Assembly: GCA_009937425.1 (NCBI GenBank)
Contig: JAACFO010000032.1
Location: forward strand, 1 to 34,235
Direction: 5' to 3'
Length of the DNA stretch: 34,235 bases
From: Gammaproteobacteria bacterium
Lineage (GTDB): Bacteria; Pseudomonadota; Gammaproteobacteria; HK1
How positions within the stretch are numbered: position 1 is the stretch's first letter; each line of letters starts with the position of its first letter. Below are positions 25,500-33,911 of the stretch, in pieces. The notes beneath the pieces are model-generated. The model worked only from the letters and a program-made list of their open reading frames with translations, did not search any database and was not told the origin of the DNA. The position numbers and the translations under genes were made by a program.

Positions 25500-26204
25500 T
25501 TGCCAAAGCCAGCCGTCACCCCTGCTCCAACAACACAATCTCGCCGACCTTACACACTGGTGGCGGGATATGTGTTGCTGGCCCTGGGCTTTTTCGTCGC
25601 CGGTTTTCTGCTCCTGCCCTTACTCGAAGAAGACAACAGGCCTGCAGTCAGCCTGGAGAGGATCAAGCTGCCACGGCCCCAGCCGGTGAAGGATTTCTCC
25701 CTGGACGCTATCGACGGAAACGTCAATTCCGGGGCATATACGCGAGATCGTCTTCTCAATCAGTGGACGCTCATGTACTTCGGATATACGCATTGCCCGG
25801 ACGTGTGCCAACCCACCCTGGCCGTGATGGCGGAGATCGCGCGCCGGCTGCGCGCCGCACCACACTGGACGGCCAAGCTGGAATTGGTATTCGTCAGCGT
25901 AGACCCGTCCCGGGATACACCCACCGTGCTGCGCGACTATCTGGACGCCGCCGAAGCAAACGTCGTCGGCCTTCGGGGAAGCGAAAAGCAAATCGCCATC
26001 CTGGCTCAACAAGTGGGAATCATGTACTTGGCTGGCCCTGCCAACCAACAAGGGGGCTATTTGATCGACCATCCGGCCACTATCCTGTTGATCGATCCGA
26101 GCGCGGAGCTGCGTGCGGGATTCGCCTTTCCCCGGGACGCGGCCCGGGTCGCAGAGGTGGTATCAGAGATCGCGCAAGAGTTCGAAGCCGAGCAAGAAGG
26201 CTGA
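25500..26204 (+). CDS. SCO1/SenC-family copper chaperone
   Basis: A 234-residue protein anchored by one N-terminal helix (about 19-41), with a classical SCO thioredoxin fold facing the periplasm. The copper ligands are C99-x3-C103 (FGYTHCPDVCQPT) and H191 (YLIDHPATILLID). It starts at TTG with GGGAGAAG at 25487-25494 in front. It is closer to canonical Sco1 than the tailed protein at 20789-21613. The two SCOs flank the heme-copper operon and may split tasks (metallation versus thiol reduction of CuA). The sirB-like gene follows after 6 bp. Confidence 0.92.
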   Translation: MPKPAVTPAPTTQSRRPYTLVAGYVLLALGFFVAGFLLLPLLEEDNRPAVSLERIKLPRPQPVKDFSLDAIDGNVNSGAYTRDRLLNQWTLMYFGYTHCPDVCQPTLAVMAEIARRLRAAPHWTAKLELVFVSVDPSRDTPTVLRDYLDAAEANVVGLRGSEKQIAILAQQVGIMYLAGPANQQGGYLIDHPATILLIDPSAELRAGFAFPRDAARVAEVVSEIAQEFEAEQEG

Positions 26205-26210
26205 CCGGCC

Positions 26211-26594
26211 ATGCCCTGGCCACTCATAAAGCAGTTACACGTGGCGTTTGCGTTGTTGACCGTATGCAGCTTCTGCCTGCGCGGGTACTGGATGCTCAGC
26301 CGCTCGCCGCGTCTTCAGGCATCCTGGTCCCGATGGCTGCCCCATGTCATCGACGCGTTGCTTTTCGCGACGGGTCTGGCAATGGCAATCGGCCTTTCCA
26401 TCTCGCCCCTGACGCATCCCTGGCTCGCAGTCAAGCTGCTGGCAATCGTCGTCTACATCATCATCGGCAGCATCGCCTTGAAGCGCGGCCGCACCCGTGG
26501 CCAACGGGTGGCGGCGCTGTTGCTGTCGTTGCTGGTGCTGATCGTCATCTTCGCGGTGGCGTTGCACCACGATCCCTGGGCCGGGTTGAGATAA
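26211..26594 (+). CDS. SirB-family membrane protein
   Basis: A 127-residue protein with four predicted membrane helices and the SirB2-like opening LIKQLHVAFALLTVCSFCLRGYWML. The family's biochemical role is not established. It lies 6 bp after the sco gene, suggesting an operon, and ends 6 bp from the convergent dnr gene. Association with oxidase assembly is inferred from position. Confidence 0.83.
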   Translation: MPWPLIKQLHVAFALLTVCSFCLRGYWMLSRSPRLQASWSRWLPHVIDALLFATGLAMAIGLSISPLTHPWLAVKLLAIVVYIIIGSIALKRGRTRGQRVAALLLSLLVLIVIFAVALHHDPWAGLR

Positions 26595-26600
26595 AACCCT

Positions 26601-27296
26601 CTATTCAGAAACGATTTCCCGTATCGCCTCGATGTCGGTGAGGACGATGTTGTTTCCATGGACCTCCACGCAGCCGTTTTCCGCCAGGCGCGCGAGAATT
26701 CTCGAGAAGGTTTCGGGCTGGATGGCGAGGCGCGAAGCAACCACATGTTTTGGTGTCGTCAAATGCAGCTCCGGCGATTCCAATACGCCACGTGGAATCT
26801 GCTGAAGCAGGTAGGTGGCCAGGCGATAGGTCGCGTTGTGCAAGGTTAGCCGGTCAATCTCGTCCACCTGCTGGCGCAAACGCCGGCTCATGCCGGCCAT
26901 CAGGCGCATGCACGTAGCTGACGATTCTTCGAGTATGCCGAGCAAGGATGATTGCTCGAATGCCAGCAGCTCGCTGGCAACAATCGCTTGCGCGCTCACC
27001 GGATAGGGTCTGGCCTCCTCCATGAACATCACGGCTTCGGCAAAAGTCTCGCCGGAGCGAACGATTTCAATGACCTTCTCGCCACCATCTCTGGCGCTCC
27101 TGAACAGCTTTATTTGCCCGGATCGCAGAAAAAAATAGTGCTGGGATGATTGTCCGTGATCGAATAACCGCTCGCCTTCGTCCAAGCGCACCACCCGCGT
27201 GGTGTTCAGCACGGTGGCGAGTTGCCCATCGTCGAGCACTGAAAACAAATAGATCCCGCGAAGCTCGTCGGGCCCGGGATCCAACGCCTTATCCAT
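26601..27296 (-). CDS. dnr: Dnr-type CRP/FNR regulator (NO-responsive)
   Basis: A 231-residue regulator with the Dnr hallmark FAEAVMFME (85-93) in the effector domain, a long dimer helix (about 130-152) and a C-terminal HTH whose recognition helix contains ETFSR (195-199), as in FNR, NnrR and Dnr. FNR's N-terminal cysteines are missing. Dnr proteins bind heme and respond to NO, and activate nir and nor promoters at TTGAT-N4-ATCAA sites. A perfect site lies 33 bp from its start, consistent with autoregulation or with control of the divergent gene. It is the prime candidate to read the ten boxes in this window. Confidence 0.93.
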   Translation of the reverse strand: MDKALDPGPDELRGIYLFSVLDDGQLATVLNTTRVVRLDEGERLFDHGQSSQHYFFLRSGQIKLFRSARDGGEKVIEIVRSGETFAEAVMFMEEARPYPVSAQAIVASELLAFEQSSLLGILEESSATCMRLMAGMSRRLRQQVDEIDRLTLHNATYRLATYLLQQIPRGVLESPELHLTTPKHVVASRLAIQPETFSRILARLAENGCVEVHGNNIVLTDIEAIREIVSE

Positions 27297-27328
27297 GCCG
27301 GAGCCCCGGGGAAAACGGCGATCGCGAA

Positions 27329-27342
27329 TTGATCGAGATCAA
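27329..27342. promoter_or_regulatory. Perfect FNR/Dnr box between dnr and a thioredoxin-like gene
   Basis: TTGATCGAGATCAA matches all 10 fixed positions. It is 33 bp upstream of dnr (minus) and 62 bp upstream of the plus-strand gene at 27404. Confidence 0.87.
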
Positions 27343-27403
27343 GGCGAAAGCGACGGCTGGCTGGAGATAGTAGCGTTTGCCTCCCCCATGTGCGCCTGAA
27401 CCA

Positions 27404-27664
27404 ATGAGAGTCGATCTTCTGGTGACCCGGGATTCACCATCCTGCCGCAAGGCTGAGATTCTGTGGCGTTCCATCTGCGAGAAAAAGAACCTCACTCTCA
27501 ACGTGCTCGAGGACGACAGTCCGGAGGGGCTGCTGGTGCTCGCACGGCTCGAACTCCACGCCCTGCCGGCGATATTGCTCGACGGGCGGTTGATGGCGGT
27601 GGGCGTGCAAACCGAAGACCAGGCCCTGGAGCTGCTGCGCAGCGCCGCAAGCGGCCGTCCATGA
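27404..27664 (+). CDS. Small thioredoxin-fold (glutaredoxin-like) protein
   Basis: An 86-residue cytoplasmic protein with a beta-alpha-beta start MRVDLLVTRDSPSC, a single active-site-like C14 (SPSC, where glutaredoxins have CPxC) and a cis-Pro region LPAILLDGRL. It is a minimal thioredoxin fold. The ATG at 27404 is chosen over an upstream TTG. A perfect box precedes it. Redox partner or metal role is unknown; a link to repair of nitrosated thiols would be speculative. Confidence 0.75.
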   Translation: MRVDLLVTRDSPSCRKAEILWRSICEKKNLTLNVLEDDSPEGLLVLARLELHALPAILLDGRLMAVGVQTEDQALELLRSAASGRP

Positions 27665-27704
27665 GCGACCGCCCCCCTTCCCAAAGCGCACGTTAGCTGG
27701 CAGA

Positions 27705-27718
27705 TTGATCCAGATCAA
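27705..27718 (+). promoter_or_regulatory. Perfect FNR/Dnr box upstream of the PAS-GGDEF gene
   Basis: TTGATCCAGATCAA matches all 10 fixed positions and ends 74 bp before the ATG at 27793, the same layout as at nirS. Confidence 0.87.
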
Positions 27719-27792
27719 CAAGCCCAGGGCGACACGCGCAAGAATTGTGCCTGGTGGCGATGAATTGAGCACTCTCCACGGAGTACGGTGAC

Positions 27793-28740
27793 ATGTCGAA
27801 CGCGAGCGCCCCTATTGAGCTCGGCCTTCCTGACCGGGATACGCGCCTGAAGCTGTTCGAATCCGTCATCACCGGTACAAGAAACGGCGTCGTGATCACG
27901 ACGCCGGACGGCTCCGTCCTCTACGTGAATCCCGCATTCACCGAGATCACCGGGTACAGCCGCGATCATGTCGTCGGCAAGAACATGCGCATGCTGCAAT
28001 CGGGCCGTCAGAGCCAGAGTTTTTATGAAGCCATGTGGCTGAGCCTCCGGTCCCAGGACAGCTGGTCGGGCAGCGTCTGGAATCGTCGCAGCGACGGGGA
28101 AATCTACCAGGAGTGGCTGACGATTAACGCCATCAGGAACGAGGAGCAGGAAACCATCGCCTATGTTGGAATATTCTCCGATATCAGCTCGATTCGATCC
28201 CGCGAGCACCATCTGGAACGACTGGCCTATGTCGATCCCCTCACCGAGCTGCCCAATCGTCTGCTGTTTCGTGATCGATTGTGTCAGGCGATCGCGTTCG
28301 CCAGGAAGCACCATCACGGCATGGCGCTGGTGATAGTGGATCTGGACGGCGTTGGTGCGGTCAACGAGCAATACGGCCACCAGTTCGGGGACCGCGTCCT
28401 ACAGAGCGTATCCCATCGCATCCACGCGACCCTTGACGAGTGCGACGCCGTGGGCCGGCTCGGGGGAGACGAGTTCGGCATAATACTGTCCGGTGCAGTG
28501 GACAGGGCGAGTACAGCGCTGGCCGTTGAGAAGATTCGTGGGGCTATCGGAATGCCACACGATGAATCGGAATTGCCGGTCAGCGTGACCGCCAGCATTG
28601 GTATCGCGCGCTTCCCCGATGACTCGAATCAGGCTATAGAGCTGATCGAGCTGGCGCAGCTCGCCATGTTCGCGGCTAAACGCGATGGCGGCGATCGATG
28701 GCGCTACTACGCGGATATGGGTACGCAATCCCAAACCTGA
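27793..28740 (+). CDS. PAS-GGDEF diguanylate cyclase
   Basis: A 315-residue soluble protein with one PAS domain (about 23-135, with PAS-PAC elements NGVVITTPDGSVLYVNPAF and GIFSDISSIR) and a GGDEF domain (about 143-310). The catalytic motif is intact (RLGGDEF, 222-228). The allosteric I-site is broken: the Arg nine residues before GGDEF is Asp215 while the matching Asp218 remains, so feedback inhibition by c-di-GMP is probably weak. No EAL domain and no membrane helix. It is preceded by a perfect Dnr box, which would couple c-di-GMP output to NO or anoxia. Confidence 0.92.
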   Translation: MSNASAPIELGLPDRDTRLKLFESVITGTRNGVVITTPDGSVLYVNPAFTEITGYSRDHVVGKNMRMLQSGRQSQSFYEAMWLSLRSQDSWSGSVWNRRSDGEIYQEWLTINAIRNEEQETIAYVGIFSDISSIRSREHHLERLAYVDPLTELPNRLLFRDRLCQAIAFARKHHHGMALVIVDLDGVGAVNEQYGHQFGDRVLQSVSHRIHATLDECDAVGRLGGDEFGIILSGAVDRASTALAVEKIRGAIGMPHDESELPVSVTASIGIARFPDDSNQAIELIELAQLAMFAAKRDGGDRWRYYADMGTQSQT

Positions 28741-28784
28741 GAAACGCACTTGCCGGCATTCATGAACTCCATCAGGGAATCGCG

Positions 28785-30416
28785 ATGACATCACACGGTC
28801 AACCGTACCGAGAAGCCGACGGCACACTGGCTCCGATCATCGCTGCGCTGCGCGACGGGGAAGGCTTCGATCACCCGACGGACACTATCGTTTTGCTACA
28901 AACCCACATCTCCTATGTGCTTCTCACCGGTACCTACGCCTACAAAATCAAGAAAGCTGTCAGTCTGCCTTTTCTCGATTTCAGCACCCTCGCATTCCGC
29001 AAACATTATTGCGAAGAGGAACTGCGCATCAATCGACGGCTTGCGCCGGAGCTCTACCTGGATGTAGTGCCCATCACCGGAACACAACGAGCGCCGCGTA
29101 TGAACGGCGACGGAAAGGCCATCGAGTATGCCGTAAAGATGATCCAGTTCCCCGACGCCGACCGGCTGGATCGTGTGGCCGAGCGCGGCGAGCTGGGGAA
29201 TATGCAGATTCGGGCGCTGGGCCGAAAGATTGCCGATTTCCACGACACCGTTGCGGTGGCCGATGGCAGCGCACCATTTGCGGACTCGGAACGCTTGCGC
29301 GGCGAAGTCATGGAGAACTTCAACACCTTATCCGCGCAAGCGCTGCCCGAGAATGTGGTGTCATTGCTCGAGAACTTACGCAGCTGGAGCGCTCGGTCGC
29401 TGGTCGACCTGGGCGCGCAATTCCGCGCCAGAAAACAGGCGGGAAAAGTGCGCGAATGTCACGGGGACATGCATCTCGCCAACATGGCATTGCTCGAAGG
29501 TCAGATCACGATTTTCGATGCCCTGGAGTTTAACGAGAATCTGCGCTGGATAGACGTGCAGAGCGAGCTCGCCTTCCTGGCCATGGACCTCGACTATCGC
29601 GCGCTGCCGGGTCTTGGCTGGCTGTTGGTGAGTGCGTACCTGGAAGGAACCGGCGACTACGTGGGGCTGAGGGTCTTTCGGCACTACAAAGTATACCGAG
29701 CCATGGTAAGGGCCAAGGTGGCCGCGCTTCGCGCCCGCCAATGCCAGGCCGGCACGCCGGAACACGAGGAGGCGGTTGCCGAATTCGTCTCCCACGTGGA
29801 TCTCGCCAATGCGTGCCTGCAACCGAGCGAACGCACGCCGCTGATCATCGCCCACGGACTCTCCGGATCCGGGAAGTCGCGACTCTGCGAGCGGCTTTTG
29901 CAAACCCTGGGCGCCGTCTGTGTGCGCTCGGACGTGGAACGCCAACGCCTCGCAAAGGCCGGCGAGATCCCCACCGACGCACTTTACTCGAGCCCTGGCA
30001 TCACCCAAACCTACGAGGCCCTGGCCGGTCGCGCGCGCATGATCATCGAGTGCGGCTATCCGGCAATCGTCGATGCCACGTTCCTCAAGCACCATCACCG
30101 GCTTCGCTTCCTCGACCTCGCCAAGGAACTCCGCGTGCCCTTCGTGATCCTCTCCTTAGGCGCGCCGGCGGGTACCCTCGAAGCGCGTATTGCGAATCGC
30201 CAGGGACAAGCGGACAACGTTTCCGAGGCCACGCTGGACGTGCTCCGCCATCAACGGGACGATATGGAGGAATTGAACACCGAAGAACGCGAGGCGGCGA
30301 TAGTGCTCGACAGCGAGACCGACCCCGATGCGGTAGCGCTGGCCCAGCGCATTCTCCAAGGCCGCCGGGCACCCTGGCTGCGCCGGCTCGATCATCCCGT
30401 CCATGATGAGTGTTGA
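28785..30416 (+). CDS. APH-like kinase / P-loop ATPase fusion
   Basis: A 543-residue two-domain protein. The N-terminal part (about 30-340) is an aminoglycoside phosphotransferase-like kinase fold with CHGDMHLANM (225-234) and the metal-binding Asp in IFDALEFN. The C-terminal part (about 350-530) is a P-loop kinase domain with GLSGSGKSR (358-366). This pair is a known conserved family (often called AAA family ATPase/aminoglycoside phosphotransferase), common next to Usp genes in denitrifiers. It is not evidence of antibiotic resistance; the true substrate is unknown. The ATG at 28785 has AGGGA at 28773-28777. It may be cotranscribed with the PAS-GGDEF gene (44 bp gap). Confidence 0.87.
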   Translation: MTSHGQPYREADGTLAPIIAALRDGEGFDHPTDTIVLLQTHISYVLLTGTYAYKIKKAVSLPFLDFSTLAFRKHYCEEELRINRRLAPELYLDVVPITGTQRAPRMNGDGKAIEYAVKMIQFPDADRLDRVAERGELGNMQIRALGRKIADFHDTVAVADGSAPFADSERLRGEVMENFNTLSAQALPENVVSLLENLRSWSARSLVDLGAQFRARKQAGKVRECHGDMHLANMALLEGQITIFDALEFNENLRWIDVQSELAFLAMDLDYRALPGLGWLLVSAYLEGTGDYVGLRVFRHYKVYRAMVRAKVAALRARQCQAGTPEHEEAVAEFVSHVDLANACLQPSERTPLIIAHGLSGSGKSRLCERLLQTLGAVCVRSDVERQRLAKAGEIPTDALYSSPGITQTYEALAGRARMIIECGYPAIVDATFLKHHHRLRFLDLAKELRVPFVILSLGAPAGTLEARIANRQGQADNVSEATLDVLRHQRDDMEELNTEEREAAIVLDSETDPDAVALAQRILQGRRAPWLRRLDHPVHDEC

Positions 30417-30426
30417 TCCCCGTCAA
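30413..30426 (+). promoter_or_regulatory. FNR/Dnr-type box upstream of the second usp gene
   Basis: TTGATCCCCGTCAA, 9 of 10 fixed positions. It overlaps the stop codon of the kinase gene and ends 58 bp before the Usp ATG. It closely resembles the box at 11891, which serves the paralogous usp gene. Confidence 0.78.
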
Positions 30427-30484
30427 TGCCTTGCGGGAGAATTCCCCCACACTTGAGTTAAAACCGTAATTGAGGGGATATCCC

Positions 30485-31318
30485 ATGCAGTATCAGGACA
30501 TACTCGTTCACATCGACGACGGTGAGGCCATGCCTGGCCGCCTGACGGTGGCGGTGGAGCTGGCGGAACGCTTCGGCGCCCACCTGACGGGCGTCTACGT
30601 GGATCCGGGACTTGCCCTGCCTACGCTCATCGACGTTCCAATCTCGCCGAACCTGGTCGAGGCGCTGGAAGACGAGCACCGCCAGCGCTGCGAGCGCGCC
30701 GAGCAGCAATTCAGAAAGGCATTGGACGCGTCCGACGTCAGCAATGAGTGGCGCCTGGCCCGGGGTGAGCTGGCCAGCACGCTTTCCCGCCACGCCCGTT
30801 ATACCGATCTCGTGATTCTCGGTCAGGAGGGCGCCGAGGATCAGAAAATGGTCATCGGCGGGCTGCCGGACTCCGTCGTCCTCACCTGCGGCCGCCCCGC
30901 CCTGATGGTGCCCTATGTGGGTGTTCGCAGCCCCCCGGGCAAGCGCGTGATCGTCGCCTGGAACGGCAGCCGCGAGGCGGCCCGCGCCGTCAACGACGCC
31001 CTGCCCTTTCTGGTAGCAGCGGACAAAGTCGACGTCATGTGTGTGAATGCGGACCACGGGGAAGAAGACGATGCGGATCTCCCTGGCGCCGACTTGTGTC
31101 TGCACCTGGCCCGTCACGGCGTCAAGGCCGAGGCGCAGGTGCTGGTGGCAAACGACCTGGAAATCGGTGATCTGCTGCTGTCCCGCGCCGCCGACCGCAG
31201 CGCCGATTTCATCGTCATGGGCGCCTATGGCCACGCCCGCTGGCGCGAGGTGGTCCTGGGAGGGGTCACACGCCAGCTGCTGAACCAGATGACGGTGCCG
31301 GTGCTCATGTCCCACTAA
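30485..31318 (+). CDS. Tandem-domain universal stress protein (UspA family)
   Basis: A 277-residue protein with two Usp domains, with the ATP-site pattern MGAYGHARWREVVLGGVT near the C-terminus. It is a paralogue of the protein at 11968-12801, the same length, with shared AMPGR, LHLARHG and C-terminal segments. The ATG at 30485 has GAGGGG in front; a TTG at 30470 is in frame. It has its own box. The kinase/usp order is frequent in anaerobic regulons. Confidence 0.9.
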   Translation: MQYQDILVHIDDGEAMPGRLTVAVELAERFGAHLTGVYVDPGLALPTLIDVPISPNLVEALEDEHRQRCERAEQQFRKALDASDVSNEWRLARGELASTLSRHARYTDLVILGQEGAEDQKMVIGGLPDSVVLTCGRPALMVPYVGVRSPPGKRVIVAWNGSREAARAVNDALPFLVAADKVDVMCVNADHGEEDDADLPGADLCLHLARHGVKAEAQVLVANDLEIGDLLLSRAADRSADFIVMGAYGHARWREVVLGGVTRQLLNQMTVPVLMSH

Positions 31319-31338
31319 CCCCCGGCCTGCCGGCGGCG

Positions 31339-31352
31339 TTGATCCAGATCAA
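31339..31352 (+). promoter_or_regulatory. Perfect FNR/Dnr box upstream of hemN
   Basis: TTGATCCAGATCAA matches all 10 fixed positions and ends 34 bp before the hemN ATG, a close spacing that implies a very short leader or a later start. Confidence 0.87.
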
Positions 31353-31386
31353 CGCCGCCGAATGCGCCGCCGTGCAGTATGTTGCC

Positions 31387-32766
31387 ATGTCCGTAGCGGT
31401 AATGCTGAATCCGGATCTCGTGCGGCGCTATGATCGCAGCGGGCCGCGCTATACCTCCTATCCGCCGGCGACGGCATTTCATGAAGGCTTCGGCGAGGCC
31501 GAGTACCGTGCCGCCGCGGTCAGGGGCAACGGCCAGCGACCGCCTGGACCATTGTCGCTGTACTTCCACATCCCCTTTTGCAGCACCGTCTGCTACTACT
31601 GCGCGTGTAACAAGATCGTCACCAAGAATCGATCCCGCGCCGAACCTTATGTGGCGGCTCTTCTACAGGAACTGGCTCTGCAAGCGGCGTTATTCGACGA
31701 CGAGCGCACGGTGGAACAACTGCATTGGGGTGGTGGCACACCGACCTTCTTGTCGGCGGTACAGATGCGCCAGTTGATGGAGGCCACCAGGCGTCACTTT
31801 CGCCTGCGTGACGACGACGGCGGCGAATACTCCATCGAAATCGATCCGCGCACCGTTGACGAGCATGACATGAGCTTGCTACGTGAGCTCGGCTTTAACC
31901 GCGTCAGCTTCGGTGTTCAGGATTTCGATCCGAAGGTGCAGAAGGCCGTCAACCGCGTTCAATCGGAACAACAGACGCTCGCGATCATGGCGGCCGCGCG
32001 ACGTCAGGAATTTCACTCCATCAGCATCGATCTCATCTATGGCCTGCCCTTTCAAAGTGTGGACAGCTTCTCGACGACGTTGGACAAAGTCATCGCCGCG
32101 CGCCCGGACCGGCTCGCGGTCTTCAACTACGCCCATCTTCCGCAACGCTTCAAAGTACAACGCCAGATCGACGAGCAAGCCCTGCCGTCGCCGGAAGAGA
32201 AGCTGCGCATCCTGGCATTGACCATCCAACGGCTTCAGGAGGCGGGCTATGTTTACATCGGCATGGATCACTTTGCTCTGCCCGAGGATAAGCTCTCCCT
32301 CGCCTTGGATAACGGCAGCCTGCAACGCAACTTTCAGGGATTCTCCAGCCATGCGCAATGCGAGCTGGTAGCCATGGGCATCACGGCCATCGGCCAGATC
32401 GACGACTGTTATGCCCAGAACGTGCGCGACACCGGCGACTACTACGAACGCCTGAAGGCGGGAAAACTGCCCGTGTACCGCGGCGTGCGACTGACAGCTG
32501 ACGATCGGCTGCGCAGGCGGGTAATCGCCGATCTCATCTGCCACGGCTACGTGGACAAAGCCGCCCTGATGAGCGGCTTCGATGACTACTTTGCCCACGA
32601 GGTGGCGCAACTCGCGCCGATGCAGGCCGACGGGCTGCTGCGCGACGATGACGAGAGTATTCGAGTGCTACCCCCGGGACGCCTGCTGATACGCAATATC
32701 TGCATGGTATTCGACCACTATTTGCGTGACGAATCCCGCCCGGAGCGCTTCTCCAAAGCCATTTAG
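31387..32766 (+). CDS. hemN: Oxygen-independent coproporphyrinogen III oxidase HemN
   Basis: HemN is a radical SAM enzyme that converts coproporphyrinogen III to protoporphyrinogen IX without O2, allowing heme synthesis under anoxia. The 459-residue protein has the HemN opening GPRYTSYP, the cluster motif C65-x3-C69-x2-C72-x-C74 (CSTVCYYCAC), and WGGGTPTFL and FGVQDFD motifs. The C-terminal HemN domain is complete (E. coli HemN: 457). HemW-like proteins lack the CxC fourth Cys, so this is genuine HemN. The ATG at 31387 is preferred for its HemN-like start MSV; an ATG at 31402 is also possible. Dnr control fits the heme demand of NirS and the heme-copper enzyme. Confidence 0.96.
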   Translation: MSVAVMLNPDLVRRYDRSGPRYTSYPPATAFHEGFGEAEYRAAAVRGNGQRPPGPLSLYFHIPFCSTVCYYCACNKIVTKNRSRAEPYVAALLQELALQAALFDDERTVEQLHWGGGTPTFLSAVQMRQLMEATRRHFRLRDDDGGEYSIEIDPRTVDEHDMSLLRELGFNRVSFGVQDFDPKVQKAVNRVQSEQQTLAIMAAARRQEFHSISIDLIYGLPFQSVDSFSTTLDKVIAARPDRLAVFNYAHLPQRFKVQRQIDEQALPSPEEKLRILALTIQRLQEAGYVYIGMDHFALPEDKLSLALDNGSLQRNFQGFSSHAQCELVAMGITAIGQIDDCYAQNVRDTGDYYERLKAGKLPVYRGVRLTADDRLRRRVIADLICHGYVDKAALMSGFDDYFAHEVAQLAPMQADGLLRDDDESIRVLPPGRLLIRNICMVFDHYLRDESRPERFSKAI

Positions 32767-32876
32767 GCCCCTGAAAACCGGGCAGGTTGCACGGGGCAGG
32801 AAAACCAAGTACATAGAAGGCCCCGCACCATTTGCGTGCAGGTTTTGTATCGTCCCCAGAGCAGGATAGACTTCAG

Positions 32877-33872
32877 ATGCAGCCCACGGTTGAGAACATT
32901 GACCAGATGTCGGGAACGCCTGACATCCAGGTCTCGGTCCGCCAGACCTTCGGTATCGACAGCGAGCTCGAGGTGCCGGCTTTCAGCCAGTCCTCGGAGC
33001 ACGTGCCGACGCTGGATGACGCCTACCGATTCGACCACGACACGACCCTGGCCATTCTGGCCGGCTTTGCCTACAACCGCCGGGTGCTCATCCAGGGTTA
33101 CCATGGCACCGGCAAGTCCACCCACATCGAGCAGGTTGCTTCGCGTCTCAATTGGCCCTGCATCCGAGTCAACCTGGACAGCCACATCAGCCGCATCGAC
33201 CTGGTGGGTAAGGATGCCATCGTGCTCCGCGACGGCCAGCAGGTGACCGAATTTCGCGAGGGCATCCTGCCATGGGCGTACCAGCACGCCACGGCGCTGG
33301 TGTTCGACGAGTACGATGCCGGTCGGCCCGACGTCATGTTCGTTATTCAGCGCATCCTGGAGGCGGAAGGCCGCCTGACCCTGTTGGATCAATCCCGGGT
33401 GCTGCACCCGCACCCGTCGTTCAGGCTTTTCGCGACCACGAATACCGTGGGGCTCGGTGACACCACCGGCCTCTACCACGGTACCCAGCAGATCAATCAG
33501 GGGCAGATGGATCGCTGGAATATCGTTGCGACACTGAACTATCTGGGCCACGACGCCGAGGTCGAGATCGTGTTGGCCAAGGCGCCCGCCTACGACAGCG
33601 ACGAAGGCCGCCAGACCATCAGCGCCATGGTGGCGCTGGCCGATCTCACACGCTCGGGATTCATGAACGGTGACGTATCCACGGTCATGAGCCCGCGCAC
33701 CGTCATTACCTGGGCCGAGAATGCCCAGCTGTTCGGCAACATCAGCTTCGCCTTCCGGCTCACCTACCTGAACAAATGCGACGAAGTCGAGCGCCCCATC
33801 GTCGCCGAGTACTACCAGCGGTGCTTCGGCAGTGAGCTCGCGGAGAGCAGTGTAAAGGTGGGAACCGCGTAG
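32877..33872 (+). CDS. cobS: Cobaltochelatase subunit CobS
   Basis: CobS is the AAA+ ATPase subunit of aerobic cobaltochelatase (CobNST), which inserts Co(II) into hydrogenobyrinate a,c-diamide in adenosylcobalamin synthesis. The 331-residue protein has Walker [10 protein letters not shown] (74-82), Walker [11 protein letters not shown], and the CobS-specific N-terminus with [11 protein letters not shown]. Length equals known CobS (about 330). It is followed by cobT after 39 bp. It is distinguished from the related NorQ/NirQ by length, N-terminus and partner. The ATG at 32877 has AGGA in front. The 110-bp spacer upstream has no FNR box and no recognisable cobalamin riboswitch. Confidence 0.95.
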   Translation: MQPTVENIDQMSGTPDIQVSVRQTFGIDSELEVPAFSQSSEHVPTLDDAYRFDHDTTLAILAGFAYNRRVLIQGYHGTGKSTHIEQVASRLNWPCIRVNLDSHISRIDLVGKDAIVLRDGQQVTEFREGILPWAYQHATALVFDEYDAGRPDVMFVIQRILEAEGRLTLLDQSRVLHPHPSFRLFATTNTVGLGDTTGLYHGTQQINQGQMDRWNIVATLNYLGHDAEVEIVLAKAPAYDSDEGRQTISAMVALADLTRSGFMNGDVSTVMSPRTVITWAENAQLFGNISFAFRLTYLNKCDEVERPIVAEYYQRCFGSELAESSVKVGTA

Positions 33873-33911
33873 GCTGCGGGGCAACGCCCTGCCGGCAGCG
33901 GCGTGCCCGGC

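Noticed and set aside
25460..26641. 393-codon plus-strand frame over sco and sirB-like genes
   Set aside because: Arg/Pro-rich out-of-frame translation of two recognised genes.
28785..30416. Aminoglycoside resistance gene
   Set aside because: The APH-like fold is fused to a P-loop domain, a housekeeping-like family found with stress genes. Nothing indicates drug modification.
32767..32876. Cobalamin riboswitch before cobS
   Set aside because: No B12-box or matching conserved core is recognisable in the 110-bp spacer. Biosynthetic cob genes can lack one.
32877..33872. Possible NorQ/NirQ AAA+ activator of a NO reductase
   Set aside because: Length (331), N-terminus and the following CobT-like frame identify CobS. 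NorQ is shorter and pairs with NorD.
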